64,000 bases of DNA from Streptomyces sp. GESEQ-4 (GCF_017948455.1 NZ_JAFFSU010000009.1:124001-188000), one strand, 5' to 3'; counted from the stretch's first letter, positions 16,887-25,103 are shown. A program made the numbers and translations. The notes: generated by a model from the letters alone, not told the origin.

Positions 16887-17821
16887 CCGCCACGACCACC
16901 GCTCCGATCGCCACACCAACCGTCCGCGCCGAGAAGCGCCCCTCGGGACGCATGCGCGCCTGGGCCACCCGTGCCCCCCTCCTCCCCGCCCTGATCTTCA
17001 TGATCGTCGTGACCCAGCTGCCCTTCGTGGCCACGCTGGTGATCTCGTTCTTCGACTGGAACTCGCTCTATCCCGACGCCCGCGAGTTCACCGGCTTCGC
17101 CAACTACTCCGAAGTCCTCACCGACCCGGACCTGCGCCGCTCCGTGTGGACGACGATCCTGCTCACCGTGGCCGTGGTGCTGGCCAGCCTGGTCCTGGGC
17201 CTGGCCCTGGCGCTGCTCCTGGACCGGAAGTTCAAGGGCCGGGGACTGGTCCGCACGCTGCTGATCGCCCCCTTCCTGGTCGTCCCGGTGGCCGCGGCGC
17301 TGCTCTGGAAGCACGTCCTCTACAACCCCGAATACGGCCTGTTCAACGGCCTGTTGCACTACGTCGGCGGCCCACAGCCGGACTGGATCTCCAACACCCC
17401 GCTCCTCGCCGTCGAAGCCGCGCTGGTCTGGCAGTGGACCCCGTTCATGATGCTGATCCTGTTGGCCGGCCTGCAGAGCCGCGACCAGCAGCAGATGGAG
17501 GCCGCGCGGGTGGACGGCGCGAGCGACTGGCAGATCTTCCGCTACCTGACGCTCCCGCATCTGCGCCGCTATCTCGAACTGGGCGCCCTGCTGGGCTCGA
17601 TCTACATCGTCCAGAACTTCGACGCGGTCTTCACGATCACCTCGGGCGGTCTGGGCACCGCCAACCTCCCCTACACCGTCTACCAGACCTTCTACCAGGC
17701 CCATGAGAACGGCCTCGCCTCGGCCGCCGGCGTCCTGGTGGTCATCGGCTCGATCATCATCGCGACCTTCGCCCTGCGCGTCGTGTCGTCCCTGTTCCGC
17801 GAGGAGGTGGGCCGCGCATGA
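16883..17821 (+). CDS. Polyol ABC transporter permease (SmoF-like)
   Basis: The product has 312 residues with six membrane segments and a MalF-type EAA loop, M-E-A-A-R-V-D-G-A near residue 210. The first periplasmic region I-S-F-F-D-W-N-S-L-Y matches mannitol/sorbitol SmoF proteins. It overlaps both its neighbours by 4 bp (ATGA), so expression is tightly coupled with the binding protein and the second permease. There is no ATPase in the operon; the shared MsiK-type ATPase is the likely energiser. Confidence 0.9.
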   Translation: MTATTTAPIATPTVRAEKRPSGRMRAWATRAPLLPALIFMIVVTQLPFVATLVISFFDWNSLYPDAREFTGFANYSEVLTDPDLRRSVWTTILLTVAVVLASLVLGLALALLLDRKFKGRGLVRTLLIAPFLVVPVAAALLWKHVLYNPEYGLFNGLLHYVGGPQPDWISNTPLLAVEAALVWQWTPFMMLILLAGLQSRDQQQMEAARVDGASDWQIFRYLTLPHLRRYLELGALLGSIYIVQNFDAVFTITSGGLGTANLPYTVYQTFYQAHENGLASAAGVLVVIGSIIIATFALRVVSSLFREEVGRA

Positions 17822-18663
17822 GCGACATCGCCGTACGCATCCGCAAGCGCAAGGGCATCAGCCTGGGCCTGGTGGCCTGGCTGACCGGCATCGTCTTCTT
17901 CCTGCCCATCGCCTGGATGGCGCTGACGTCCTTCCACTCCGAGGAGGACGCGGCGACCAACCCGCCGTCCTTCGCGGCCGCCCTCACCCTGGACGGCTAC
18001 CGCGAGTTCTTCGGCGCGGGCGGCGGCGCGAGCCCCTGGCCGTCCCTGATCAACTCGGCGGTGGCGTCGGTGGCATCGACGCTGCTGGTCCTCCTCCTCG
18101 CGCTCCCCGCGGCATACGCCCTGTCGATCCGCCCGGTGAAGAAGTGGACGGACGTCCTGTTCTTCTTCCTCTCGACGAAGATGCTGCCGGTGGTGGCGGG
18201 CCTGCTGCCCATCTACCTGTTCGCCAAGAACACGGACATGCTCGACAACGTCTGGCTGCTGGTCATCCTCTACACGTCGATGAACCTGCCGATCGCGGTC
18301 TGGATGATGCAGTCCTTCCTCTCCGAGATCCCGGTGGAGGTGATCGAGGCGGCCAGGGTGGACGGCGCGCGGCTCCCGACGATCCTGGCCCGAGTGGTGG
18401 CCCCCATCGCCCTGCCAGGCATCGCCGCAACCTCCCTCATCTGCTTCATCTTCAGCTGGAACGAGCTGCTGTTCGCGAGGGTGCTGACAGGCGTCGTAGC
18501 CGAAACGGCCCCCGTCTTCCTCACCGGCTTCATCACCAGCCAGGGCCTGTTCCTGGCGAAGGTGTGCGCCGCCTCGCTCGTCATCTCCCTGCCGGTGCTC
18601 GCCGCGGGGTTCGCCGCCCAGGACAAGCTGGTCCAGGGCCTGTCGTTGGGAGCCGTCAAATGA
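17818..18663 (+). CDS. Polyol ABC transporter permease (SmoG-like)
   Basis: The product has 281 residues with six membrane segments. The EAA loop is I-E-A-A-R-V-D-G-A near residue 178. The loop with S-F-H-S-E-E-D-A after the first membrane segment is characteristic of SmoG-type mannitol/sorbitol permeases. The C-terminus is V-Q-G-L-S-L-G-A-V-K, usual for MalG-like subunits. It overlaps the SmoF-like gene upstream and the dehydrogenase gene downstream by 4 bp each. Confidence 0.9.
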   Translation: MSDIAVRIRKRKGISLGLVAWLTGIVFFLPIAWMALTSFHSEEDAATNPPSFAAALTLDGYREFFGAGGGASPWPSLINSAVASVASTLLVLLLALPAAYALSIRPVKKWTDVLFFFLSTKMLPVVAGLLPIYLFAKNTDMLDNVWLLVILYTSMNLPIAVWMMQSFLSEIPVEVIEAARVDGARLPTILARVVAPIALPGIAATSLICFIFSWNELLFARVLTGVVAETAPVFLTGFITSQGLFLAKVCAASLVISLPVLAAGFAAQDKLVQGLSLGAVK

Positions 18664-19649
18664 AGGCCGCCGTCATCGAGTCCGTGGGCAAGGCCGTCGT
18701 CGCCGAGGTCCCGGACCCGACGCCAGGACCGCGCGACGTCGTGGTCGAGGTCGCGGCGTGCGGCCTGTGCGGAACGGATCTGCACATCCTCCAGGGCGAG
18801 TTCGCCCCGAAGCTGCCGATCGTGCCGGGGCACGAGTTCGCGGGCGAGGTGGTCGGGGTGGGGACCCAGGTCACGGAGCTGTCGGTAGGCGACAGGGTGG
18901 CAGTGGACCCATCCCTCTACTGCTACGAGTGCCGGTACTGCCGTACGGGCCACAACAACCTCTGCGAACGCTGGGCGGCGATCGGCGTGACGACAGCCGG
19001 GGGTGCGGCGCGGTACGCGGTGGCTCCGGTGGCGAATTGCGTACGACTGCCCGAACACGTCCGCACACAGGACGCGGCACTGGTGGAGCCGTTGTCCTGC
19101 GCCGTCCGTGGCTACGACGTCCTGCAATCCCGCCTGGGCGCCCACGTCCTGATCTACGGCTCCGGCACGATGGGCCTGATGATGCTGGAACTGGCCAAGC
19201 GGACCGGCGCGGCGAGCGTCGACGTGGTGGACGTGAACCCCACCCGCCTCGAAACCGCCCGCCGCCTGGGCGTCTCGTCCTCCGCCGCGAACCCCGACGA
19301 ACTCGACCGCCCCCAGGGCTGGGACCTCGTCATCGACGCCACCGGCAACGCGGCGGCGATCCAGGACGGCCTGGAACGGGTGGCGAAGGCAGGCACGTTC
19401 CTGCAGTTCGGCGTGGCGGACTACGCGACCCGGGTCACGATCGACCCGTACCGCATCTACAACCAAGAAATCACCATCACGGGTTCCATGGCCGTCCTCC
19501 ACAGCTTCGAACGCGCGGCAGAACTCTTCGCCACGGGCGTCCTGAACCCCGACATCTTCATCAGCGACCGCATCCCCCTGGACCGGTACCCGGAGGCACT
19601 GGACCAGTTCGCATCGGGCGTCGGCCGCAAAATCGTGGTAGTGCCGTAA
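18660..19649 (+). CDS. Zinc-dependent polyol/alcohol dehydrogenase (MDR family)
   Basis: The product has 329 residues. The catalytic zinc site is C-G-L-C-G-T-D near residue 35 with G-H-E near 60; four structural-zinc cysteines lie in C-Y-E-C-R-Y-C and N-N-L-C (about 85-100). The NAD-binding motif is G-S-G-T-M-G near 160. The family includes sorbitol, L-iditol and threonine dehydrogenases. As the last gene of the polyol uptake operon it probably oxidises the imported polyol to a ketose. Its ATG overlaps the permease stop. Confidence 0.87.
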   Translation: MKAAVIESVGKAVVAEVPDPTPGPRDVVVEVAACGLCGTDLHILQGEFAPKLPIVPGHEFAGEVVGVGTQVTELSVGDRVAVDPSLYCYECRYCRTGHNNLCERWAAIGVTTAGGAARYAVAPVANCVRLPEHVRTQDAALVEPLSCAVRGYDVLQSRLGAHVLIYGSGTMGLMMLELAKRTGAASVDVVDVNPTRLETARRLGVSSSAANPDELDRPQGWDLVIDATGNAAAIQDGLERVAKAGTFLQFGVADYATRVTIDPYRIYNQEITITGSMAVLHSFERAAELFATGVLNPDIFISDRIPLDRYPEALDQFASGVGRKIVVVP

Positions 19650-19659
19650 CCCTTTGATC

Positions 19660-19937
19660 GCCCCCGCCGCCCCTACCCGTCCCATCCCCCAGGGGCTCCG
19701 CCCCCATGGACCCCCGCGGGGCTCCGCCTCTGCACCCCGCCAGGGGCTCCGCCCCTGGACCCCGCTCCTCAAACGCCGGAGGGGCTGATTTTTCAGGACC
19801 GCTGGCGCTCGCTTCTCGGCGCCGGTCCGCACAATCCAGCCCGTCCGGCGTTTGAGGACGAGGCCGTTCAGGCCGAAGCGGGGGTCTGGGGGCGGCAGCC
19901 CCCAGGGATGGGACGGGTAGGGGCGGCGGGGGCGAAA
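19660..19937. repeat. Large imperfect inverted repeat (Streptomyces intergenic repeat element)
   Basis: The arms at 19660-19689 and 19905-19934 are a perfect 30-bp inverted repeat. Inside, 19767-19787 and 19837-19857 pair with one mismatch, so the whole 275 bp can fold into one long hairpin. The right half (19837-19937) recurs with small changes in the same orientation at 50282-50404. There is no coding sequence. Together with flanks it fills the 328-bp gap between the dehydrogenase gene and the 73-residue gene. Confidence 0.8.
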
Positions 19938-19977
19938 CCGCTAGGCCGCACCACCCCGCGCCCGTACCATCGCGACC

Positions 19978-20199
19978 ATGCCAAGACCCCAAGGCTTCCA
20001 GTACGAGGACCGCCCGGACGGCACCGTCCTGATCACGCACTCCGGCCGCGAGGCAACAGTCCTGCGCGGCTCCCGAGCGGACCAGTTCCGCCACGAGGTC
20101 ACCACAGCCGACCCGCAACTGGTCATGGCCCGCTGGACCGGAAACTACAAACGCGGCAACGAACGCACGGCACGCAACCACCCCCGCAACCGCCACTGA
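19978..20199 (+). CDS. Small hypothetical protein, 73 residues
   Basis: A basic, hydrophilic protein beginning M-P-R-P-Q-G-F-Q-Y-E and ending in an Arg/Asn/His-rich tail. Codon positions show the usual streptomycete third-base G/C pattern, and the ATG is 41 bases after the large repeat. A pattern R-P-D-G-T-V-x-I-T-H-S-G-R-x-A-T-V-L-R-G suggests a compact beta fold. I do not recognise a family and no operon partner is obvious. Confidence 0.6.
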   Translation: MPRPQGFQYEDRPDGTVLITHSGREATVLRGSRADQFRHEVTTADPQLVMARWTGNYKRGNERTARNHPRNRH

Positions 20200-20275
20200 A
20201 CCGCCGCTAAGACCCACTCAGCCGATTGGCCCCCAGGTAAGGGAACGGCAAAACACCCTCGCTCGTTCACCGGGC

Positions 20276-21502
20276 ATGACAGCTATGACCCCCGGCTCGA
20301 ACATCCCTCTTCCCACCGCGCGCGTGACGGTGGACGTCGCCGCCCCGGTGCGGCTCGACGTATCGGGCCTGCTGCTCACCGCCGACGGCAAGGTGCGCTC
20401 GGACGACGACTTCATCTTCTACAACCAGCCTTCAGGCCCCGGCGTGACGTACCGCTCGGGCGGCGGCACCGCCCCCGACGCGATCACGGTCGACACCGCG
20501 GCCGTACCCCCCGGCATCGAGAAGATCGTCGTCACCGCCAGCCCGGACGCCCCCGGCCAGACCTTCCAGGGCATCGAACCCACGGCCACGATCCGCAACG
20601 CGGACGACAACAGCGCCCTGGCCAGCTTCACACCCCCGCAGCTCGGCGCCGAGACGGCCCTGGTGGTCGTGGAGATCTATCTGCGCAACGGCGTCTGGAA
20701 GGCCCGCGCGGTGGGCCAGGGATACGCCAACGGCCTGGCCGGCATCGCCACCGACTTCGGCGTCAGCGTGGAGGAACCGGCGCCCACCCCGGCTCCCGTG
20801 GCACCGCCCCAGCCGGTCACCCCGCCGCCGCCCCCGCCGGCCCCCACGCCCACGATGCAGCCCCCGGTCACCCCGCCGGCCCCTGCCATGTCCCCGCCCC
20901 CGGCCGCCCCCGCCCCCGGCGCCGGAAAGATCAACCTCGACAAGGGCCGGGTCAGCCTCCAGAAGAACCAGACCGTGTCCCTGATGAAGGGCGGCCGCCC
21001 CCTGCTCTCCCAGGTCCAGATGGGCCTCGGCTGGGAGCCGGCGTACCGCGGCAAGGACATCGACCTGGACGCCTCGGTCATCGCGTACGGCCCGCAGCGC
21101 AACCACATCGACAGCTGCTACTTCGGCAAGCTCCAGATCGTGAACGGCGCGATCCGCCACTCCGGCGACAACCTCACCGGCGAGGGCGGCGGAGACGACG
21201 AGGTGATCACCGTAGACCTCGGCCGCCTCCCGCAGGACGTCACCGGCCTGGTCTTCACCGTCAACTCCTTCACCGGCCAGAAGTTCACCGAGGTAGCCAA
21301 GGCCTACTGCCGCCTCCTGGACGCCTCGACCGGCGAGGAACTGGTCCGCTTCGACCTCACCAGCGCCGAACCGCAGACGGGCGTGATCATGGCCAAGCTG
21401 ATCCGCCAGTTCTCCGGCGAGTGGGAGATGACGGCGATGGGCGACTTCGTCAAGTCACGGACGGTGCGGGGCATGGTGAAGCCCGCGGCCCAGTCGCTGT
21501 AG
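20276..21502 (+). CDS. TerD-family protein with two TerD domains and proline-rich linker
   Basis: The product has 408 residues. The N-terminal TerD-like domain (about 10-170) and the C-terminal one (about 225-400) are joined by a Pro/Ala linker (about 173-222). The C-terminal domain shows the family signatures L-G-W-E-P, D-L-D-A-S near residue 262 and G-D-N-L-T-G-E-G-G-G-D-D-E near 300, which form the calcium sites. The N-terminal domain has a matching S-D-D-D-F-I-F-Y-N-Q-P segment. Such proteins are linked to tellurite resistance and stress signalling and are common in Streptomyces. An in-frame ATG nine bases downstream is an equally possible start. Confidence 0.85.
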   Translation: MTAMTPGSNIPLPTARVTVDVAAPVRLDVSGLLLTADGKVRSDDDFIFYNQPSGPGVTYRSGGGTAPDAITVDTAAVPPGIEKIVVTASPDAPGQTFQGIEPTATIRNADDNSALASFTPPQLGAETALVVVEIYLRNGVWKARAVGQGYANGLAGIATDFGVSVEEPAPTPAPVAPPQPVTPPPPPPAPTPTMQPPVTPPAPAMSPPPAAPAPGAGKINLDKGRVSLQKNQTVSLMKGGRPLLSQVQMGLGWEPAYRGKDIDLDASVIAYGPQRNHIDSCYFGKLQIVNGAIRHSGDNLTGEGGGDDEVITVDLGRLPQDVTGLVFTVNSFTGQKFTEVAKAYCRLLDASTGEELVRFDLTSAEPQTGVIMAKLIRQFSGEWEMTAMGDFVKSRTVRGMVKPAAQSL

Positions 21503-21521
21503 CGGCCGAGCCGAGCCGATA

Positions 21522-21564
21522 CGAACGCCGGGGCGCCCCAACCGTGGGGGCGGCCCGGCGTTCG
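21522..21564. terminator. Bidirectional terminator between terD-like and ACC deaminase genes
   Basis: An 18-bp stem with one mismatch (left arm from 21522, right arm to 21564, loop of about 7 bases) lies between two converging genes, 20 bases after one stop and 6 bases from the other. It can serve both. Confidence 0.75.
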
Positions 21565-21569
21565 GTCGT

Positions 21570-22586
21570 CTAGAACAGCGCGCTGTACGCGTTCAGCGCG
21601 GGCTGCCCGCCGAGATGGGCGTAGAGCACGGTGGAGTCCCGGCCGATCTCGCCGCGCGAGACCAGGTCGATCATCCCGGCCATCGACTTCCCCTCGTACA
21701 CGGGGTCGGTGACCATCCCCTCGGTCCGAGCGGCGAGCCGCATCGCCGCGAGCGTCGCCTCGTCGGGAATCCCGTACGTGCCCGCGTGGTAACGCTCGTC
21801 CAGCTCGACGTCCGCTTCCGTCAACTCCTTCTGTACGCCGATGAGTTGCCCGGTGCCCTGCGCGATCCGCGCGATCTGCTCCCGGGTGCGGACGGGGGCG
21901 GCGGACGCGTCGATGCCGATGACTCGCCGGGGCCGTCCACCCGCCTCCTCCAGTGCCGCGAACCCGGCGACCATGCCCGCCTGCGTAGAGCCGGTCACGG
22001 AGCACACGATCACGGTGTCGAAGAAGACGCCCAACTCCCGTTCCTGCTCGGCGACTTCGTACGCCCACCCGGCGAAACCGAGACCGCCGAGCGGATGGTC
22101 GGAGGCGCCGGCAGGGATGGCGTACGGCTTCCCGCCCCCATCCTCGACCTCCCTGAGGGCCTGCTCCCAGCTCTCCTTGAAGCCGATCCCGAACCCGGCG
22201 CGCACAAGCCGTACATCCGCGCCGGCAAGTCGGCTGATGAGGATGTTGCCGACCTTGTCGTACACCGAGTCGGGCCACTCCACCCAACTCTCCTGCACCA
22301 GCACGCACTTGAGTCCCGCACGGGCGGCGCAGGCGGCGACCTGACGGGTGTGGTTGGACTGCACCCCGCCGATGGAGACGAGCGTGTCGCAGCCCTTGGC
22401 GAGCGCGTCGGCGACCAGGTACTCCAGCTTGCGGGTCTTGTTGCCGCCGTACGCCACACCAGAGTTGCAGTCCTCGCGCTTGGCCCACAGGGACGCGCCG
22501 CCGAGGTGTTCGGTGAGGCGGTCCAGCCGGTGCACCGGTGAGGGGCCGAAGAGCAGCGGGTAACGCTCGTACGAGGAGAGGGACAT
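21570..22586 (-). CDS. acdS: 1-aminocyclopropane-1-carboxylate deaminase
   Basis: The product has 338 residues, the same length as the Pseudomonas enzyme. The PLP lysine is Lys50 in G-G-N-K-T-R-K, preceded by R-E-D-C-N-S-G. Further landmarks typical of true ACC deaminases are S-I-G-G-V-Q-S-N-H-T-R-Q, T-G-S-T-Q-A-G-M, V-Y-E-G-K-S (Glu near 290) and A-H-L-G-G (Leu near 320). D-cysteine desulfhydrases differ at the last two sites, so ACC is the better substrate call. It splits the plant ethylene precursor into ammonia and 2-oxobutanoate. A GntR gene lies directly upstream, 14 bp apart. AGGAGG precedes the start. Confidence 0.9.
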   Translation of the reverse strand: MSLSSYERYPLLFGPSPVHRLDRLTEHLGGASLWAKREDCNSGVAYGGNKTRKLEYLVADALAKGCDTLVSIGGVQSNHTRQVAACAARAGLKCVLVQESWVEWPDSVYDKVGNILISRLAGADVRLVRAGFGIGFKESWEQALREVEDGGGKPYAIPAGASDHPLGGLGFAGWAYEVAEQERELGVFFDTVIVCSVTGSTQAGMVAGFAALEEAGGRPRRVIGIDASAAPVRTREQIARIAQGTGQLIGVQKELTEADVELDERYHAGTYGIPDEATLAAMRLAARTEGMVTDPVYEGKSMAGMIDLVSRGEIGRDSTVLYAHLGGQPALNAYSALF

Positions 22587-22600
22587 GGAGCCTCCTTGGC

Positions 22601-23239
22601 TCAGTCGGGGTCGGCCAGGTCCACGAGGGTGCGCCAGATCTCCGCCGTGACGCGGACCGCCTCGTCGACGTCCTTGTCCCCGCAGGCCGCGATCAGCCGT
22701 TCGTGCTGCCCGGGCGACCGGCAGGTGCCGCCCTCACCGAAGCGGCGGCGCTCCAGCCGGCGGATGAGGGGGGTGTAGCGGGCGACGGTGGCCGCGGCGG
22801 CGCGGTTGCCGCTGACGCGGACGAGGACGTCGTGCAGTTCGTCGTCGGCGTGCAGGGCGGTGTCGACGTCGCCCGCGCGGACGGCGGCGGCGAACCGCTC
22901 GTTGGCGGCCCGCATCTTCTCGATGTCCGCGGCGAACAGCCGGGGCACGGCGACCCGGGTGGCCAGCTCGTGCATGGCTCCGACGACGGCCGCCGCGTCC
23001 CGTACGTCGGCCGCGACGACCGGAGTCACCCGCGTATAACTCTGCGGCTTGCTCTCCAGCAGCCCCTCGTCCACGAGCCGCGAGAACGCCTCCCGCACCG
23101 GCGCCCGCGACAGCCCCAGCCGCTCGGCGAACTCGCCGTCCCGCACGACCGCACCGGGCTCGATCTCACCGGCGACGATGGCGTCCCGTATCGCTTCGTA
23201 GGCACGGTCGCGGAGCAGGGTGCGCGGTATGGCTTCCAC
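22601..23239 (-). CDS. GntR-family (FadR/FCD) regulator of ACC deaminase
   Basis: The product has 212 residues. The winged helix (about 8-70) carries I-V-A-G-E-I-E-P-G and L-S-R-A-P-V-R-E-A; the FCD ligand domain follows. The GTG at 23239 has no ribosome binding site. A TAACAT hexamer 9-14 bases upstream, with TTGTCC 18 bases further, would start transcription at or next to the GTG, so the mRNA is probably leaderless. The gene is co-directional with acdS and probably controls it. This differs from the Lrp-type AcdR control known in proteobacteria. Confidence 0.85.
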   Translation of the reverse strand: MEAIPRTLLRDRAYEAIRDAIVAGEIEPGAVVRDGEFAERLGLSRAPVREAFSRLVDEGLLESKPQSYTRVTPVVAADVRDAAAVVGAMHELATRVAVPRLFAADIEKMRAANERFAAAVRAGDVDTALHADDELHDVLVRVSGNRAAAATVARYTPLIRRLERRRFGEGGTCRSPGQHERLIAACGDKDVDEAVRVTAEIWRTLVDLADPD

Positions 23240-23241
23240 AA

Positions 23242-23280
23242 ACTGAAATGTTAGATGTCAATCATGGCGACGGACAAGGG
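23242..23280 (-). promoter_or_regulatory. Probable leaderless promoter of the gntR-acdS unit
   Basis: On the minus strand, TTGTCC and TAACAT are separated by 18 bases and end nine bases before the GTG. The inverted element TGACAT-CT-AACA overlaps the -10 region and is a possible GntR site. Confidence 0.35.
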
Positions 23281-23308
23281 TGTGCCCCGCACCGAAGTGC
23301 GGGGCACA
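23281..23308 (-). terminator. UUCG-capped terminator of the TROVE gene
   Basis: A perfect 12-bp stem with a four-base loop that reads TTCG on the minus strand, overlapping the gap just after the TROVE gene stop. It is a very stable hairpin and the expected end of the Y RNA-TROVE transcript. Confidence 0.8.
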
Positions 23309-23317
23309 CGCCGGGGC

Positions 23318-24901
23318 CTACGCGGCCCAGGGCCAGTCGGCGTCCCGAGCGCTCTCGAGAAGCGGCACCATCCGGAACGCCGCGTCCGACAGGCCGCCGA
23401 AGGTGTGGCGGTTGCCCTGGCCCGACGGGCCGTGGCCCGCCCGGTATCCGGCGAGGTTCCAGGTGTAGACCGGCACGTGGGCGGGGACCTGCTCGGTCGG
23501 GTCGCCGTGGTGGCTGTACGCGGCCTGCTCGTCCGTGACGATCAGTACGCGGTCGTGCTTCTTGTAGTGCTTGCGCACCGCTTCGGTGGTGTCGGTACCG
23601 CCGAGGTCGCCGAAACGGTCGAGCACCTTCAGTACGGACTCGCCCTTGCGGAAGCGGATCCGGTTGCTGCCCGTACCGAACTCGACGAGATCCGCGTCCG
23701 CCGCCCGCAGCGCGAGCGCCGTGCCGAAGATCGCCGCGGCGTCCGCCCGGTTCAGCTCCGAGCGGTCGGACAGCCGGGACCAGAACATCGAGCCCGAGCG
23801 GTCGACGAGCACCAGCGTGCGGCCCGGCAGTGCGGGCACGTTGGCCAGCGAGTGACCGAGTGCCTGCTCCAGCGGGTACGACCAGCGCAGCGACGGCGCG
23901 TGCTGGTACGCGGCGAGGTAGCGGAACGGGAACTGCCGCGAACGCGCCACCTCCGCCGGGTCGCTGATCTTGGCGGCGACCTGAGCCGCCACCTCGTCCG
24001 AGACCCCGGCCTCGTCGAAGTTCCGCAGGTTTCGGACCAGCGCCATGGCACCCATGGACGGGATCACGGCCTCCCAGGCCGCCTTGTCCATCGGCCCCTG
24101 CAGCCAGCCGGCCAGCGCCTCCCAGGTGATGCCCGCGTCCGCGAGACGCTGCGAGCCGCCCGAACCGGTCACGACCTTGCGCCGCTTGGCGGGCCGCAGT
24201 GCCATCAGGTCACGGTGGGCCGCCAGCACGGGCAGCGACTTGGGCACCACCGCCGTGTCCGGGTTGTGCCGGCGGTCGAGCGCGTACTGGAACAGCTCGC
24301 CCTGCCACGGCTTCTGAGGGTCCGGCGCGGCGTGCACCAGGTTCAGGATGTCGCCGAAGCGGTATCCCTTGGACGCCGTGTCGTACTTCAGGAGCGACTT
24401 GGCGCTGTAGAGGCGGCGTACGGCGTCGGCGACGCCACGCTTCACGGGCTTCGGGATGGCGCGGCCGTACCGCGAAGTCCAGTACGCGAGCAGCTCGCCG
24501 GGCTCGTCGGGGCGGCGCAGCACGGAGTCGATGACCTGCCGGTTGGACGGGCCGTCTGTCGCGCCCGCGTCGAGCCGCGCCTTCACGTACTCGGCGGCGC
24601 CCACGATGGCGGCCGTACGCAGGTTGCCCTCGCCGCGCAGCCAGCCGAGCAGGCCCGCGGTCCACTCCGGGTCCTCGACGGCGAGCCGGCGTACGAGCGC
24701 GGCGAACCGGTCGTCGCGTGCCTCGCCGCTCTCGTAAAAGGTCTGCTGTGCGACGAAGTTGGCGATCGAGAGGAGAAAGAGCTCGGAGCGTGCGTCACGC
24801 TCCTGACCCCGACCGCCCTGGTGGGTACGCAGAACGCGCCCGGTCGACGTCACGCGGGAAGTGGGCTGTGCCTTGGTGGACTTGGTGTTGAAACGCGCCA
24901 T
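23318..24901 (-). CDS. rsr: TROVE-domain RNA-binding protein (bacterial Ro60/Rsr homologue)
   Basis: The product has 527 residues. The N-terminal TROVE domain (about 20-355) forms the HEAT-repeat ring that binds misfolded RNA inside and Y RNA outside. The C-terminal von Willebrand A domain has the MIDAS motif D-R-S-G-S-M at 367-372, and G-G-T-D-T-T near 440 completes it. Bacterial homologues act with Y RNAs and PNPase or other nucleases in RNA decay and rRNA maturation under stress. The ATG at 24901 is preceded by GGGGGAA. Three Y-RNA-like modules lie on the same strand in the 450 bp upstream, the last ending 48 bases before the ATG. Confidence 0.93.
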   Translation of the reverse strand: MARFNTKSTKAQPTSRVTSTGRVLRTHQGGRGQERDARSELFLLSIANFVAQQTFYESGEARDDRFAALVRRLAVEDPEWTAGLLGWLRGEGNLRTAAIVGAAEYVKARLDAGATDGPSNRQVIDSVLRRPDEPGELLAYWTSRYGRAIPKPVKRGVADAVRRLYSAKSLLKYDTASKGYRFGDILNLVHAAPDPQKPWQGELFQYALDRRHNPDTAVVPKSLPVLAAHRDLMALRPAKRRKVVTGSGGSQRLADAGITWEALAGWLQGPMDKAAWEAVIPSMGAMALVRNLRNFDEAGVSDEVAAQVAAKISDPAEVARSRQFPFRYLAAYQHAPSLRWSYPLEQALGHSLANVPALPGRTLVLVDRSGSMFWSRLSDRSELNRADAAAIFGTALALRAADADLVEFGTGSNRIRFRKGESVLKVLDRFGDLGGTDTTEAVRKHYKKHDRVLIVTDEQAAYSHHGDPTEQVPAHVPVYTWNLAGYRAGHGPSGQGNRHTFGGLSDAAFRMVPLLESARDADWPWAA

Positions 24902-24948
24902 GGTGAATTCCCCCGAATTCATTGATTTTCCAAGGGGAGGCGCAACAA

Positions 24949-25098
24949 ATGGAATGTGCCCGAGGTCTGGGGTCGGCGACGGAACAGTCAGATGCTCTGC
25001 CGATTGAGCTACACCGACCCTGAGTCGATGACGGGACTCGAACCCGCAACCCTCTGATCCCAGAAGTAACCGTTGCCTGCGCACCGGGCACACACCAT
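24949..25098 (-). ncRNA. Y RNA-like module C with circularly permuted tRNA-like domain
   Basis: Basal stem: ATGG/CCAT plus eight perfect pairs TGTGCCCG/CGGGCACA (25085-25092 with 24955-24962). The 5' strand then carries GGTGCGCAGGCAACGGTTACTTCT, written here in parts as GGTGCGCAGG and TACTTCT, shared with modules A and B. The internal part is a tRNA read in permuted order: anticodon-stem 3' strand TCAGA (25053-25057), T arm GCGGG-TTCGAGT-CCCGT (25031-25047), an acceptor-like stem closed by a 5-base loop (25013-25029), a D arm with TAGCTCAATCGG (24993-25011), and TCTGA (24988-24992). This matches the tRNA mimicry described for bacterial YrlA RNAs. Confidence 0.82.
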
Positions 25099-25103
25099 CT
25101 GCT

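Noticed and set aside
16631..17704. Long open frame on the minus strand opposite the SmoF-like permease
   Set aside because: It is a mirror of the real gene caused by high GC at third positions; it is rich in Gln, Gly, Arg, has no fold and no ribosome binding site. The same applies to the long frames opposite suf, tkt, zwf and ctaA.
24988..25057. Possible normal tRNA gene
   Set aside because: D and T arms look genuine, but they occur in permuted order, with no anticodon loop and no acceptor 3' end. The TROVE neighbour explains them as Y-RNA domains.
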